Positions 6,847-13,712 of a DNA stretch of 19,502 nt are shown here, in pieces. The translations under genes were made by a program, and so were the position numbers. A model generated the notes under the pieces. The model worked only from the letters and a program-made list of their open reading frames with translations. It was not told the DNA's origin and searched no databases. Position 1 is the stretch's first letter. Every line of letters begins with the position of its first letter. Origin of the DNA: W425 sp964503235 (lineage in GTDB: Bacteria; Chloroflexota; Dehalococcoidia; Dehalococcoidales; RBG-16-60-22); the NCBI GenBank assembly GCA_964503235.1, contig CAZCZJ010000041.1, positions 1 to 19,502 of the forward strand, read 5' to 3'.

Positions 6847-7200
6847 CTATTGCTCCCGTTCCGTGCTTACTTCGTCGATAAGCCGCAATATCCGGTCACC
6901 GTGTTCTATGGAATCATCCCAGGTAAAACTCAGTTCCGGAATGCGTCGCAGCCTTACCTTCTGGGCGAGTTCCGTGCGCAGGAAACCGGCCGCGGCATTC
7001 AGCACCCCCAGTATCTTCTCCTCGTCCTGCTTGCCGCTCAGGCTGCTGATGAAAATTTTGGCGTGCCGCAGGTCGGGTGATGTGGAAACCTCGGTCACCG
7101 CGATGAAACTATCGAGTCGGGGGTCTCTAAGCTGACGCTGGATTAATTCGCTGATTTCTTTGCGAATGAGGGTATTAACTCTTTCTATACGATGTGCCAT
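6847..7200 (-). CDS. rbfA: Ribosome-binding factor A
   Basis: A 117-residue single KH-type domain protein that assists late 30S maturation around the 16S rRNA 5' region. Diagnostic features are the N-terminal helix with R-I-x-x-x-I-x-x-x-I-S-x-L-I, DPRLDSFIAVTEVSTSPDLRHAKIF-type strands, and the C-terminal RRIPELSFTWDDSIEHG with R-x-P-x-L-x-F-x-x-D-x-S. Length is normal for the family. The ATG lies 24 bases after the infB stop; the ribosome site is weak (CGGA-like), so translation may be coupled to infB. It belongs to the nusA-ylxR-infB-rbfA-truB operon. Confidence 0.96.
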   Translation of the reverse strand: MAHRIERVNTLIRKEISELIQRQLRDPRLDSFIAVTEVSTSPDLRHAKIFISSLSGKQDEEKILGVLNAAAGFLRTELAQKVRLRRIPELSFTWDDSIEHGDRILRLIDEVSTEREQ

Positions 7201-7224
7201 GATTTGAAATCCGGTGGGTGTAAG

Positions 7225-9072
7225 TTAACTGGACTTTTCCATTTTATAAAATTCCAGCGTATCACCGACGGCGAAATCCCCGAAGTCCTTGATGCCCACA
7301 CCGCACTCGTAACCCGCCGCCACCTCTCTGGCATCGTCCTTAAAGCGTTTCAGACTGCTTACCGTAGATTCGATGATTACTTCTTTACCCCGGTATACTC
7401 TCACCGATGAATTACGGACAATTTTACCGTCCGTGACATAAACCCCGGCCGCCTTGGCCCCCTTACCCGCGGAGAAGACGGCTCTGACTTCCGCCCGCCC
7501 CTCGATTACTTCGACGAACTTGGGCTCCAGCATGCCCTTGAGGGCTTTGGCCACGTCATCCGATAGGGTATAAATCACGTTGTAGTAACGTATATCTACC
7601 CTCTGGATGGAGGCTACCTGACGGGCGCCCTCTTCGGCGCTGACATTGAAACCGATAATCAGTCCGTTGGATGCCATCGCCAGCATAACATCGCTCTCGG
7701 TAATGTTGCCGGTGCCGCTGTGGATAATTCTCACCTGGACTTCATCACTGCCCAGTTGTTCCAGCGAATGCCTTATCGGCTCGATGCTGCCCTGGACGTC
7801 GGTCTTGAGAACGACATTCAGTTCCTTCACCTTACCGGCGCTTATCTGGTCGTATAAATTATCAAGATTGATAGATTTCGCCGTAGTAGAGGTATTACGC
7901 TCCATTTCTTCTTTTTGCTTCTCTAACATGGTCTGGGCATGGCGCTCATCGGCTACCGCTGTGAGCGTATCACCGGCATGAGGTACGATATTCAATCCCA
8001 GAATCACTACCGGGGTTGACGGTTCGGCTTTTTTTATCCGCTTGCCCAAATCGTTGAACATGGCTTTAATCCTGCCCCAGGTATTACCGACTACTATCGT
8101 GTCGCCCAGTTTCAGGGTTCCCGCCTGCACCAGCACCGTCGCCAGGGGTCCCTGTGTCTTGTCTACTTCGGCTTCGATAACCACTCCGGCCGCCGGTTGG
8201 TTCGGTGATGCTTTCAGCTCCTCCATTTCCGCAACGAGTAGCAGACTCTCCAGCAAAGCGGGAATGCCCGTCTTTTCTTTAGCCGATATTTCAACGCAGA
8301 CGGTATTACCCCCGTACTCTTCAATAACCAGACCGGCTTCGGCAAGCTGCTGTTTCACCAGGTCTATATTGGCGTTTTCCCGGTCAATCTTGTTAATCGC
8401 CACCACGATAGGTACCTCGGCAGCCTTGGCGTGATTTATCGCCTCTATCGTCTGGGGCATAACCCCGTCGTCGGCGGCTACTACCAGAATGGTGACATCG
8501 GTTATATTGGCGCCGTGGGCGCGCATGGCGGTAAAGGCTTCGTGACCCGGTGTGTCCAGGAAGGTTATTTTCTGGCCGTTAACCGTCGCCTGGTAGGCAC
8601 CGATATGCTGGGTGATACCCCCTGCTTCGGAATCTACCACGTTCGTCTGCCGGATAGCATCGAGTAGCTTGGTCTTGCCGTGGTTGACATGCCCCATGAC
8701 GGTAACTACCGGGGGACGGGGCTGCAGGTCTTTTGAGTCTTTGCCGTAGCGCTTTTTAAGTTTCTTGCTCTTTTCGGCGGCACTGGCAAGACGCTGTTCT
8801 TTCAGGGGTTTCAGCTTCGGTTTAAAGCCGAAGGAGCTTATGATAGCAGCGGCCGTTTCATAATCTATTATCTGGTTGATGTTGGCCATGATGCCGTTTC
8901 TCATCAACTGTTTGATGATTTGAATGGAATCCACGTCCAGAAGGTCAGCCAGCTGCCTGATTCCCACCGAGTTAGGGATATTGATAACCGGTACCTTGAC
9001 CGCTGCGGTCTTTTTTTCTGCTTTCTCGGCAACAGGTTCGGCTACATTATCCGGTTGGCTGGTCTTCGGCAC
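7225..9072 (-). CDS. infB: Translation initiation factor IF-2 (short form)
   Basis: This GTPase positions initiator tRNA and promotes subunit joining. It has 615 residues, much shorter than the ~890 of E. coli because the N-terminal extension is reduced. It carries one IF2N-type helical segment (about 34-84), a basic linker (about 86-116), the G domain (121-290), a beta-barrel domain II (about 298-385), domain III and a C-terminal domain IV ending in VGIKDFGDFAVGD. The G motifs are G1 GHVNHGKT (127-134), G2 GGITQHIG (151-158), G3 DTPGH (173-177), G4 NKID (227-230) and G5 SAK (263-265). Residue 130 is Asn where the family has Asp. The GTG start overlaps the ylxR TAG by one base (TAGTG), with AAGGAG 7 bases upstream inside ylxR. 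Confidence 0.97.
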   Translation of the reverse strand: MPKTSQPDNVAEPVAEKAEKKTAAVKVPVINIPNSVGIRQLADLLDVDSIQIIKQLMRNGIMANINQIIDYETAAAIISSFGFKPKLKPLKEQRLASAAEKSKKLKKRYGKDSKDLQPRPPVVTVMGHVNHGKTKLLDAIRQTNVVDSEAGGITQHIGAYQATVNGQKITFLDTPGHEAFTAMRAHGANITDVTILVVAADDGVMPQTIEAINHAKAAEVPIVVAINKIDRENANIDLVKQQLAEAGLVIEEYGGNTVCVEISAKEKTGIPALLESLLLVAEMEELKASPNQPAAGVVIEAEVDKTQGPLATVLVQAGTLKLGDTIVVGNTWGRIKAMFNDLGKRIKKAEPSTPVVILGLNIVPHAGDTLTAVADERHAQTMLEKQKEEMERNTSTTAKSINLDNLYDQISAGKVKELNVVLKTDVQGSIEPIRHSLEQLGSDEVQVRIIHSGTGNITESDVMLAMASNGLIIGFNVSAEEGARQVASIQRVDIRYYNVIYTLSDDVAKALKGMLEPKFVEVIEGRAEVRAVFSAGKGAKAAGVYVTDGKIVRNSSVRVYRGKEVIIESTVSSLKRFKDDAREVAAGYECGVGIKDFGDFAVGDTLEFYKMEKSS

Positions 9073-9383
9073 TAGTTTTCTCCTTTAAAAAGGGTTTCGC
9101 CGCTTATTTTCAGCTCCTCGCGGTTTTCCTCGCTGAGAGTACTGCGCAACGTACGCTCCAGCTGTTTTCCCGTCAATGCTTTCTCCCAGCAGTCACGGGT
9201 CGGGCATACGTAGGCACCCCGCCCGTTCTTCTTCCCGGTACTATCGAGCTCGATATTACCATCGGGTGTACGCACCACGCGCACGAGCTCCCGTTTGGTT
9301 TTCACTTCCCTGCAGCCAACACAGGTGCGCTGCGGGATGTGTTTTAAGCCAGCAGCATTTGTATTAGAAGTATTCTTCATCAT
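9072..9383 (-). CDS. ylxR: YlxR/RnpM family RNA-binding protein (DUF448)
   Basis: A 103-residue small basic protein of the DUF448 family; in Bacillus the family member is reported to bind RNase P RNA. Signature motifs are IPQRTCVGCREVKTKREL (residues 16-33, two cysteines) and GKKNGRGAYVCPTRDCW (50-66, two more cysteines). The sequence between them (LVRVVRTPDGNIELDSTG) is typical. It overlaps the end of nusA by 20 bases; ATG codons at 9383 and 9380 are both possible and neither has a strong ribosome site, so translation is probably coupled to nusA. Position between nusA and infB is the classic location of this family. Confidence 0.93.
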   Translation of the reverse strand: MMKNTSNTNAAGLKHIPQRTCVGCREVKTKRELVRVVRTPDGNIELDSTGKKNGRGAYVCPTRDCWEKALTGKQLERTLRSTLSEENREELKISGETLFKGEN

Positions 9384-10866
9384 CTTCGACAGTGTAATCC
9401 TTCTGTCCCTTCCTCACTTTAACACCGTCTTCGCTGGTGTCTTTAACGTAAGAACCCTTCCTCTTTTTCTTAGTTTTGTCTGATTTAGTACTCGACCTGC
9501 CGCGTCGGGCGGGCATTATATCTTCGGCAAAACGCAGTTGAGGTTTTCCACGCGCTTCTGCAGTCTGCGCGAACATCTGCGACGGCATAATCATTTCCTC
9601 GGCGACCGGCTCCTCTTCTTCCTCTTCAGCTTCCTCCTCAACAGCCTCTTCTGAAATCTCCAGCGACTCCAGTGTCGCCGTTATCTCCTCCGGTATCTCC
9701 TCGGTTATGACCTGCTCTTCTTCGGGCTCGATTGTTTCGGCTTCGACCGCTTCGGCTTCTATCATCTCGGCTTCGACTTCTTCTACAGCCGCTGCCTTGG
9801 GTTCTTTCTTGGTTTCCGCTACTTTCTCGGCTTCGGCGGTGGAGGAGCTCTTAATGTCGATTCGCCACCCGGTAAGCTTGGCGGCTAGTCTGGCGTTTTG
9901 TCCCTCTTTCCCTATCGCCAGGGATAGCTGCTTGTCAGGTACGATAACCGTAGCTGCCTGCTCCTCTTCATTTAGTTCCACGCGCATTATATGGGCGGGG
10001 CTGAGAGCGTTGGCAATAAAGCCGGTAAGGTCGGCATTCCACATGACAACGTCTATCTTTTCGCCGTTCAGTTCGCTGACGATGTTCTGTATCCGTATGC
10101 CCCGTAGACCGACGCAGCAGCCCACCGGGTCGATGCCCTCCTGCTTGGCAGCCACGGCGATTTTACTTCGGTATCCTGCCTCGCGGGCAATGCCTTTTAT
10201 CTCGACTGTCCCGTTATATACCTCCGGGACTTCCAGTTCGAAAAGTCGGCGGAGCAGGTCGGGGTGAGAACGCGATACGATTACGCGGGGACCTTTACTG
10301 GTTCGGGCTACCTGTAGCAGGACGACTTTAAGTCGCTGTCCCACGCGGTAGCGTTCCGTGCGTACCTGTTCGGAAGGCGGTAATATGGCTTCGGTTCGGC
10401 CCAGGTCGATGTTGACCTGCCCGAGTTCGAAGCGCTGCACGACGCCGCTGACAACCTCCCCTTCCCGGTCGGCGTACTCCTCGAAGATGGCGCTGTGCTC
10501 GGCTTCATGGAGTCTCTGTAAAATTACCTGCTTGGCGGTTTGCGCCGCGATACGTCCGGCGTTAGAGGGGGTGGACTCCACCATCAGGGTTTCGCCGACT
10601 TCTACATCCTCTTTAATTTTTTTGGCTTCTCGCAGCGCTATCTCGGTGTTCCTGTCTTTTACCAGCCTGACTACTTCTTTTTCCGCCCACACTTCTACTT
10701 TACCGCTATTGGGGTCTATTTTTACCGCGATATTCTGGTTAGTACCGAAATTGTCCTTCTTGTAGGCTGAAACCAGCGCCGCCTCAACAGCGGTAAGAAC
10801 CACGTCTTTCGGCAGGTTCTTCTCAGCCGACAACTGAGTTATAGCGAGCAAAAATTCGCTCTTCAT
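9364..10866 (-). CDS. nusA: Transcription termination/antitermination factor NusA with long charged tail
   Basis: NusA binds RNA polymerase and modulates pausing and termination. The 500-residue protein has an N-terminal polymerase-binding domain (1-~125), an S1 domain (about 136-199), KH1 with GCCVGLRGIRIQ (about 249-260) and KH2 with AIGKEGQNARLAAKLTGW (317-334). After KH2 a low-complexity tail of about 160 residues follows: strongly acidic (about 345-425), then a basic cluster (about 452-475), then an acidic end. The ATG at 10866 is chosen because GGAGG precedes it by 11 bases and the conserved N-terminus starts there; the frame runs back to 10974, but that part crosses the promoter and terminator. 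rimP, the usual upstream partner, is absent; an alpha/beta hydrolase precedes it. Confidence 0.95.
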   Translation of the reverse strand: MKSEFLLAITQLSAEKNLPKDVVLTAVEAALVSAYKKDNFGTNQNIAVKIDPNSGKVEVWAEKEVVRLVKDRNTEIALREAKKIKEDVEVGETLMVESTPSNAGRIAAQTAKQVILQRLHEAEHSAIFEEYADREGEVVSGVVQRFELGQVNIDLGRTEAILPPSEQVRTERYRVGQRLKVVLLQVARTSKGPRVIVSRSHPDLLRRLFELEVPEVYNGTVEIKGIAREAGYRSKIAVAAKQEGIDPVGCCVGLRGIRIQNIVSELNGEKIDVVMWNADLTGFIANALSPAHIMRVELNEEEQAATVIVPDKQLSLAIGKEGQNARLAAKLTGWRIDIKSSSTAEAEKVAETKKEPKAAAVEEVEAEMIEAEAVEAETIEPEEEQVITEEIPEEITATLESLEISEEAVEEEAEEEEEEPVAEEMIMPSQMFAQTAEARGKPQLRFAEDIMPARRGRSSTKSDKTKKKRKGSYVKDTSEDGVKVRKGQKDYTVEDDEEYF

Positions 10867-10902
10867 CTCGGATTTAACCTCCGGACTATAATAAATTGTT
10901 AA

Positions 10903-10929
10903 TAAAAAAGTGGGAATCAAACCCACTTC
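10903..10929 (-). terminator. Intrinsic terminator in the nusA leader (putative attenuator)
   Basis: On the minus strand AAGTGGG (10928-10922), loop TTTGATT, CCCACTT (10914-10908) and then T-rich sequence to about 10904 form a textbook small intrinsic terminator: a 7-bp stem, extendable by a G-T pair, with six consecutive Ts counting the stem end. It lies between the promoter at 10960-10988 and the nusA ATG at 10866, so it sits in the transcribed leader. It could also stop read-through from the upstream hydrolase gene. Confidence 0.6.
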
Positions 10930-10959
10930 ACTACTAAAACATCTTAACTTATCAGGTGA

Positions 10960-10993
10960 ATTATAACATAGCAAATGCCATGATGCAAGTCAA
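10960..10993 (-). promoter_or_regulatory. Promoter of the nusA-infB operon
   Basis: On the minus strand -35 TTGCAT (10988-10983), a 17-base spacer and a perfect -10 TATAAT (10965-10960) fit a sigma70 promoter; an overlapping alternative is TTGACT (10993-10988), 17 bases, TATGTT. Transcription would start near 10953, leaving a leader of about 87 bases that contains the hairpin at 10903-10929. The 173-base gap between nusA and the hydrolase gene is otherwise free of genes. Confidence 0.7.
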
Positions 10994-11039
10994 GTATCGC
11001 TGTTTTCAAACAGAATATCCCTTCTTTCTATGAATATTT

Positions 11040-11930
11040 CTATTTCAATGTGTTATCGAAAAAGGCGGTTACCTTATCGATATACTCCGTCGGACTGGTT
11101 ACATAGGCTTTAACATGGTCGGCGCCCGGGACAATCCACAGCGTATCATCGGGATTCTGAGATGCCTCGTATAGTCTGTAGGCGTGGTCCAGCGGTACGA
11201 AGTCGTCCTCTTTGCCGTGGATGAACAGGATAGGCCGCGGCGCAATCTCGGGGACGTTCTCGACCGGTTTTACGGCGTTGAAGTCTACGCCGTACATGAT
11301 ATTGACCATAAACAGCACGGGGGTGAGGAAGAACCCGGGAAACCTGGTACGCTTTGTGAATTCCCGTTCCATGATGCCCGTCATATCGGCGAAGCTGCTG
11401 TCGGCGACGACACAATCGATGTTGGTCTCCTCGGCCGCTCCCATGAGAGCGGTGGCGGCGCCCATGGAAAAGCCCAGCACGCCGATACTTTCGAAGCCCC
11501 GCTCCCTCACGAAATCAACGGCGCCCAGCAGGTCCTTTCTTTCATGATAGCCCGCCGATAGCCGGTCGCCTTCGGACTCTCCGTGACCGCGGAAGTCGAA
11601 CATCAGGACATTATAATCGTTGGCTATTAACTCGGCGGCAATGCCCATCATGTTCACACCCGGGTCGGACCGGTTGGACCCGGCCCCGTGGAGCATAATT
11701 ATAACCTGCTCGCTATCCGGTGAGGGAAGGAACCAGCCGTGCAGTATCAGGTGGTCTTCACGACTGGGAAACGTAATATCTTCGTAGTCCAGGCCCAGGT
11801 CGGCCGGGTTTATCGTGACGGGTATTCTTTCCACTCTGGTTGCCGAGGCGCCCAGGTAAACCGACAGGCCCAGGAAGGCTACTATCACCAGGACGACTAC
11901 ACCTATTATTGCTTTCAGCCACCATTTCAT
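11040..11930 (-). CDS. Membrane-anchored alpha/beta hydrolase
   Basis: A 296-residue serine hydrolase of the alpha/beta fold, similar in layout to the S33-like/YqkD-type lipase and esterase group. Residues 5-27 form a hydrophobic N-terminal segment, probably a signal anchor, after MKWWLK. The oxyanion region is MLHGAGSNR (79-87), the nucleophile elbow GFSMG places Ser155, the acid is probably Asp242 in HGKEDDFVP, and His272 in GADHVKAY completes the triad. RGHGESEG (114-121) is also typical. The catalytic domain would lie outside the membrane. GGAGG stands 8 bases before the ATG, and a strong promoter lies at 11981-12008. It occupies the place where rimP is usually found, but shares no resemblance to it. 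The substrate is unknown. Confidence 0.88.
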   Translation of the reverse strand: MKWWLKAIIGVVVLVIVAFLGLSVYLGASATRVERIPVTINPADLGLDYEDITFPSREDHLILHGWFLPSPDSEQVIIMLHGAGSNRSDPGVNMMGIAAELIANDYNVLMFDFRGHGESEGDRLSAGYHERKDLLGAVDFVRERGFESIGVLGFSMGAATALMGAAEETNIDCVVADSSFADMTGIMEREFTKRTRFPGFFLTPVLFMVNIMYGVDFNAVKPVENVPEIAPRPILFIHGKEDDFVPLDHAYRLYEASQNPDDTLWIVPGADHVKAYVTSPTEYIDKVTAFFDNTLK

Positions 11931-11980
11931 TACCGTTTCCTCCGGTTGCCGCGGCGGATTAAACCGAGCCTGGCCAATTT

Positions 11981-12008
11981 ATTATAGCCGTATTCGTACT
12001 TTTGTCAA
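11981..12008 (-). promoter_or_regulatory. Promoter of the alpha/beta hydrolase gene
   Basis: On the minus strand consensus TTGACA (12008-12003), a 16-base spacer and perfect TATAAT (11986-11981) form a strong sigma70-type promoter. Transcription would begin near 11974, about 44 bases before the ATG. It lies on the left side of the divergent gap, facing away from the repeat at 12069-12238. Confidence 0.75.
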
Positions 12009-12068
12009 AGCTAAATAATATCTTTTCCCACCCGACCGCCCTCGCAGCATCAGTCTGTTAGCCCGTAA

Positions 12069-12238
12069 AATCACCCCCACCCTTTTGTCCCCCTTTCGTA
12101 AAGGGGGATTTAAACCTTTCTACACAACACCCCCAAACGGGGAGTAGCTCCTCTTATTTATAATTCTCCCTCTCCAAACAGAATATTCAGGATTTTCTCC
12201 TGTGCCCCGTTTGGAGAGGGGGTCAGGGGGTGAGGTAT
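12069..12238. repeat. MITE-like palindromic repeat, copy 2
   Basis: Inner arms CTCCCTCTCCAAAC (12166-12179) and its complement at 12209-12222 match at 13 of 14 positions around a 29-base loop. The right tail (TCAGGGGGTGAGGTAT, 12223-12238) matches the tail of copy 1 at 502-517. The left end has C-rich sequence (TCACCCCCACCC, 12071-12082) that is roughly complementary to the right tail. It also holds a tight hairpin CCCCCTTT-CGT-AAAGGGGG (12089-12107) and a second partner for the right arm, CCAAACGGGG (12133-12142) against CCCCGTTTGG (12205-12214). Together these suggest a folded, non-coding dispersed element. The rest of the gap 11931-12422 holds two promoters and no convincing gene. Confidence 0.65.
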
Positions 12239-12344
12239 AAAATAACCTTGGATACCCGGCAATCTTAATTTATCTTTTACCGCCCACAACCCTTTTTCAT
12301 CGTGCCAGTGTCCGGAAGATAGTACCCACCCCACCAAATCTCTT

Positions 12345-12374
12345 TTGGCTTTAGTGGCAAGGAATGTGTATAAT
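12345..12374 (+). promoter_or_regulatory. Promoter of the M20 amidohydrolase gene
   Basis: TTGGCT (12345-12350), an 18-base spacer and perfect TATAAT (12369-12374) resemble a sigma70 promoter. Start of transcription would be near 12381, about 42 bases before the chosen TTG start codon at 12423. This argues that the open frame running back to 12345 is not translated. Confidence 0.6.
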
Positions 12375-12422
12375 ATTTACGGTATATTAAATAGATTACC
12401 ACTCAGGGCAGGAGTGTTTCGT

Positions 12423-13595
12423 TTGAATATCGGCGAATTAAAAAATTCGGTCATTAAGGACATAGAAAGCCGCTCACAGCAGCTTGAGGAACTGAGCCGG
12501 AAGATACATGATAATCCGGAAACAGCCTTAGAGGAGCATCAGGCGGCTGAATGGCTGTCCGGGTATCTGGAAGACAACGGCTTTGCTCTGGAGCGTGGTA
12601 TCTGTAAGCTACCCACCGCTTTCTGGGGGAGGTACGGTAAAGGCAAGCCGACTATCGCCATACTGGCTGAATACGATGCTCTTCCTAAGCTGGGGCACGC
12701 CTGCGGTCATAACCTAATCGCCACCTCTGCTGTGGCGGCTGGCGTAGCTTCCAGGATAGCCGTCGATGCGCTGGGCGGATGTGTTGCCGTTATCGGTACG
12801 CCCGGTGAGGAGTTGACTGGTGGTAAAGCTATCATGGCCGACCGGGGAGCTTTCGATGATATCGATGCGGCGATGATTGTTCATCCGGGTGGTGGCAACC
12901 GCGTCGTCATGAATACCCTCGCCTGCCAGACGCTGGTCGTTGAATTTCTCGGCAAGGCAGCCCACTCCTCCGCAGAACCGGAACTGGGTATCAATGCCCT
13001 GGAAGCCATGATTCAATCTTATAATGCCATTAACTCGTTGCGACAGCACATTAAAGACGGGGCCCGTATTCACGGTGTTATTACCGACGGCGGCGAGGCG
13101 GCCAATATCGTTCCCGCCCATACCGCCGCCAGCTTTTTCGTGCGGGCTGAGGATGACGACTATCTCGATGTGCTCAAAGAAAAGGTCATCGACTGCTTCA
13201 ACGGTGCCGCGATAGCCACCGGCGCCGAGTTGAAGTATAAATGGGACGATGTACGCTATGCGGCGATGATTAATAATATGACCCTGGCGCGTCTGTTTCA
13301 GGATAATATGAAAACGCTGGGATATGATATCCCGCTGAGAGGCGATAAAATCTGGGGAGGCAGCAGCGATGTCGGCAATGTTTCCCGGCTGGTACCTACC
13401 ATTCAGCCGCTGGTATCTATCGCTGCCGGCGATGTGTTGATACATACCCCGGAGTTCGCTGTGGCGGCAAAGTCTAAAGATAGCCTCCAGTCCATGCTTG
13501 GTGCCGCTAAAGCTATGACGATGACGCTTATCGACCTTCTGTCAGACCCTGATAATTTAAATAGAGCCCGGGAAGAGTTCGGTAAAAGAAAATAA
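12423..13595 (+). CDS. M20 family metallo-amidohydrolase (AbgB/M20D-like)
   Basis: A 390-residue zinc peptidase/amidohydrolase, the group that includes aminobenzoyl-glutamate hydrolase and N-acyl-amino-acid amidohydrolases. Metal and catalytic motifs are LAEYDALP (Asp85), GHACGHN (Cys94, His96), GTPGEE (Glu129-Glu130), VHPGG (His154) and a late HTPEF histidine. Cys94 rather than Asp is typical of the M20D subgroup. A lid/dimerisation domain occupies roughly residues 160-290, including FLGKAAHSSAEPELGINAL. The TTG at 12423 is chosen because GGAG (12411-12414) lies 8 bases upstream and the promoter TATAAT at 12369 rules out the longer frame. It is probably monocistronic. Substrate is likely an N-acyl or aminobenzoyl amino acid, but this cannot be settled here. 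Confidence 0.9.
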   Translation: MNIGELKNSVIKDIESRSQQLEELSRKIHDNPETALEEHQAAEWLSGYLEDNGFALERGICKLPTAFWGRYGKGKPTIAILAEYDALPKLGHACGHNLIATSAVAAGVASRIAVDALGGCVAVIGTPGEELTGGKAIMADRGAFDDIDAAMIVHPGGGNRVVMNTLACQTLVVEFLGKAAHSSAEPELGINALEAMIQSYNAINSLRQHIKDGARIHGVITDGGEAANIVPAHTAASFFVRAEDDDYLDVLKEKVIDCFNGAAIATGAELKYKWDDVRYAAMINNMTLARLFQDNMKTLGYDIPLRGDKIWGGSSDVGNVSRLVPTIQPLVSIAAGDVLIHTPEFAVAAKSKDSLQSMLGAAKAMTMTLIDLLSDPDNLNRAREEFGKRK

Positions 13596-13611
13596 TTGCT
13601 AAGGGGTGTTC

Positions 13612-13632
13612 AAGAGGGGCCAAGCCCCTCTT
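13612..13632. repeat. Strong GC-rich hairpin between the amidohydrolase gene and plsX
   Basis: AAGAGGGGC (13612-13620) and GCCCCTCTT (13624-13632) pair perfectly over 9 bp with a 3-base loop CAA. No T-run follows on the plus strand (CACTCGCG), so it is not a classical intrinsic terminator, though it may protect the 3' end of the upstream message. It may be a dispersed palindromic unit. The rest of the 117-base gap contains no clear promoter for plsX. Confidence 0.6.
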
Positions 13633-13712
13633 CACTCGCGTTATCGCTTGGTGGGGAGGCCAGTGTGATATGTGGGATGAAAATCTTGTCGGTCAGGGAG
13701 TAAAATAGATAT

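Noticed and set aside
10867..10974. In-frame upstream extension of NusA (36 extra residues)
   Set aside because: The extension is coded across the -10 element and the leader terminator, and does not resemble the NusA N-terminus; GGAGG supports the ATG at 10866.
12158..12376. Minus-strand open frame of about 72 codons antisense to the start of the amidohydrolase region and running into the repeat
   Set aside because: The codon choice in its first half looks coding-like, but it has no ATG or ribosome site, ends within the palindromic repeat, and matches no family I recognise. At most a gene remnant.
12345..12422. Upstream extension of the M20 amidohydrolase from a TTG at 12345
   Set aside because: It contains the -35 and -10 elements and no ribosome site; GGAG fits the TTG at 12423.
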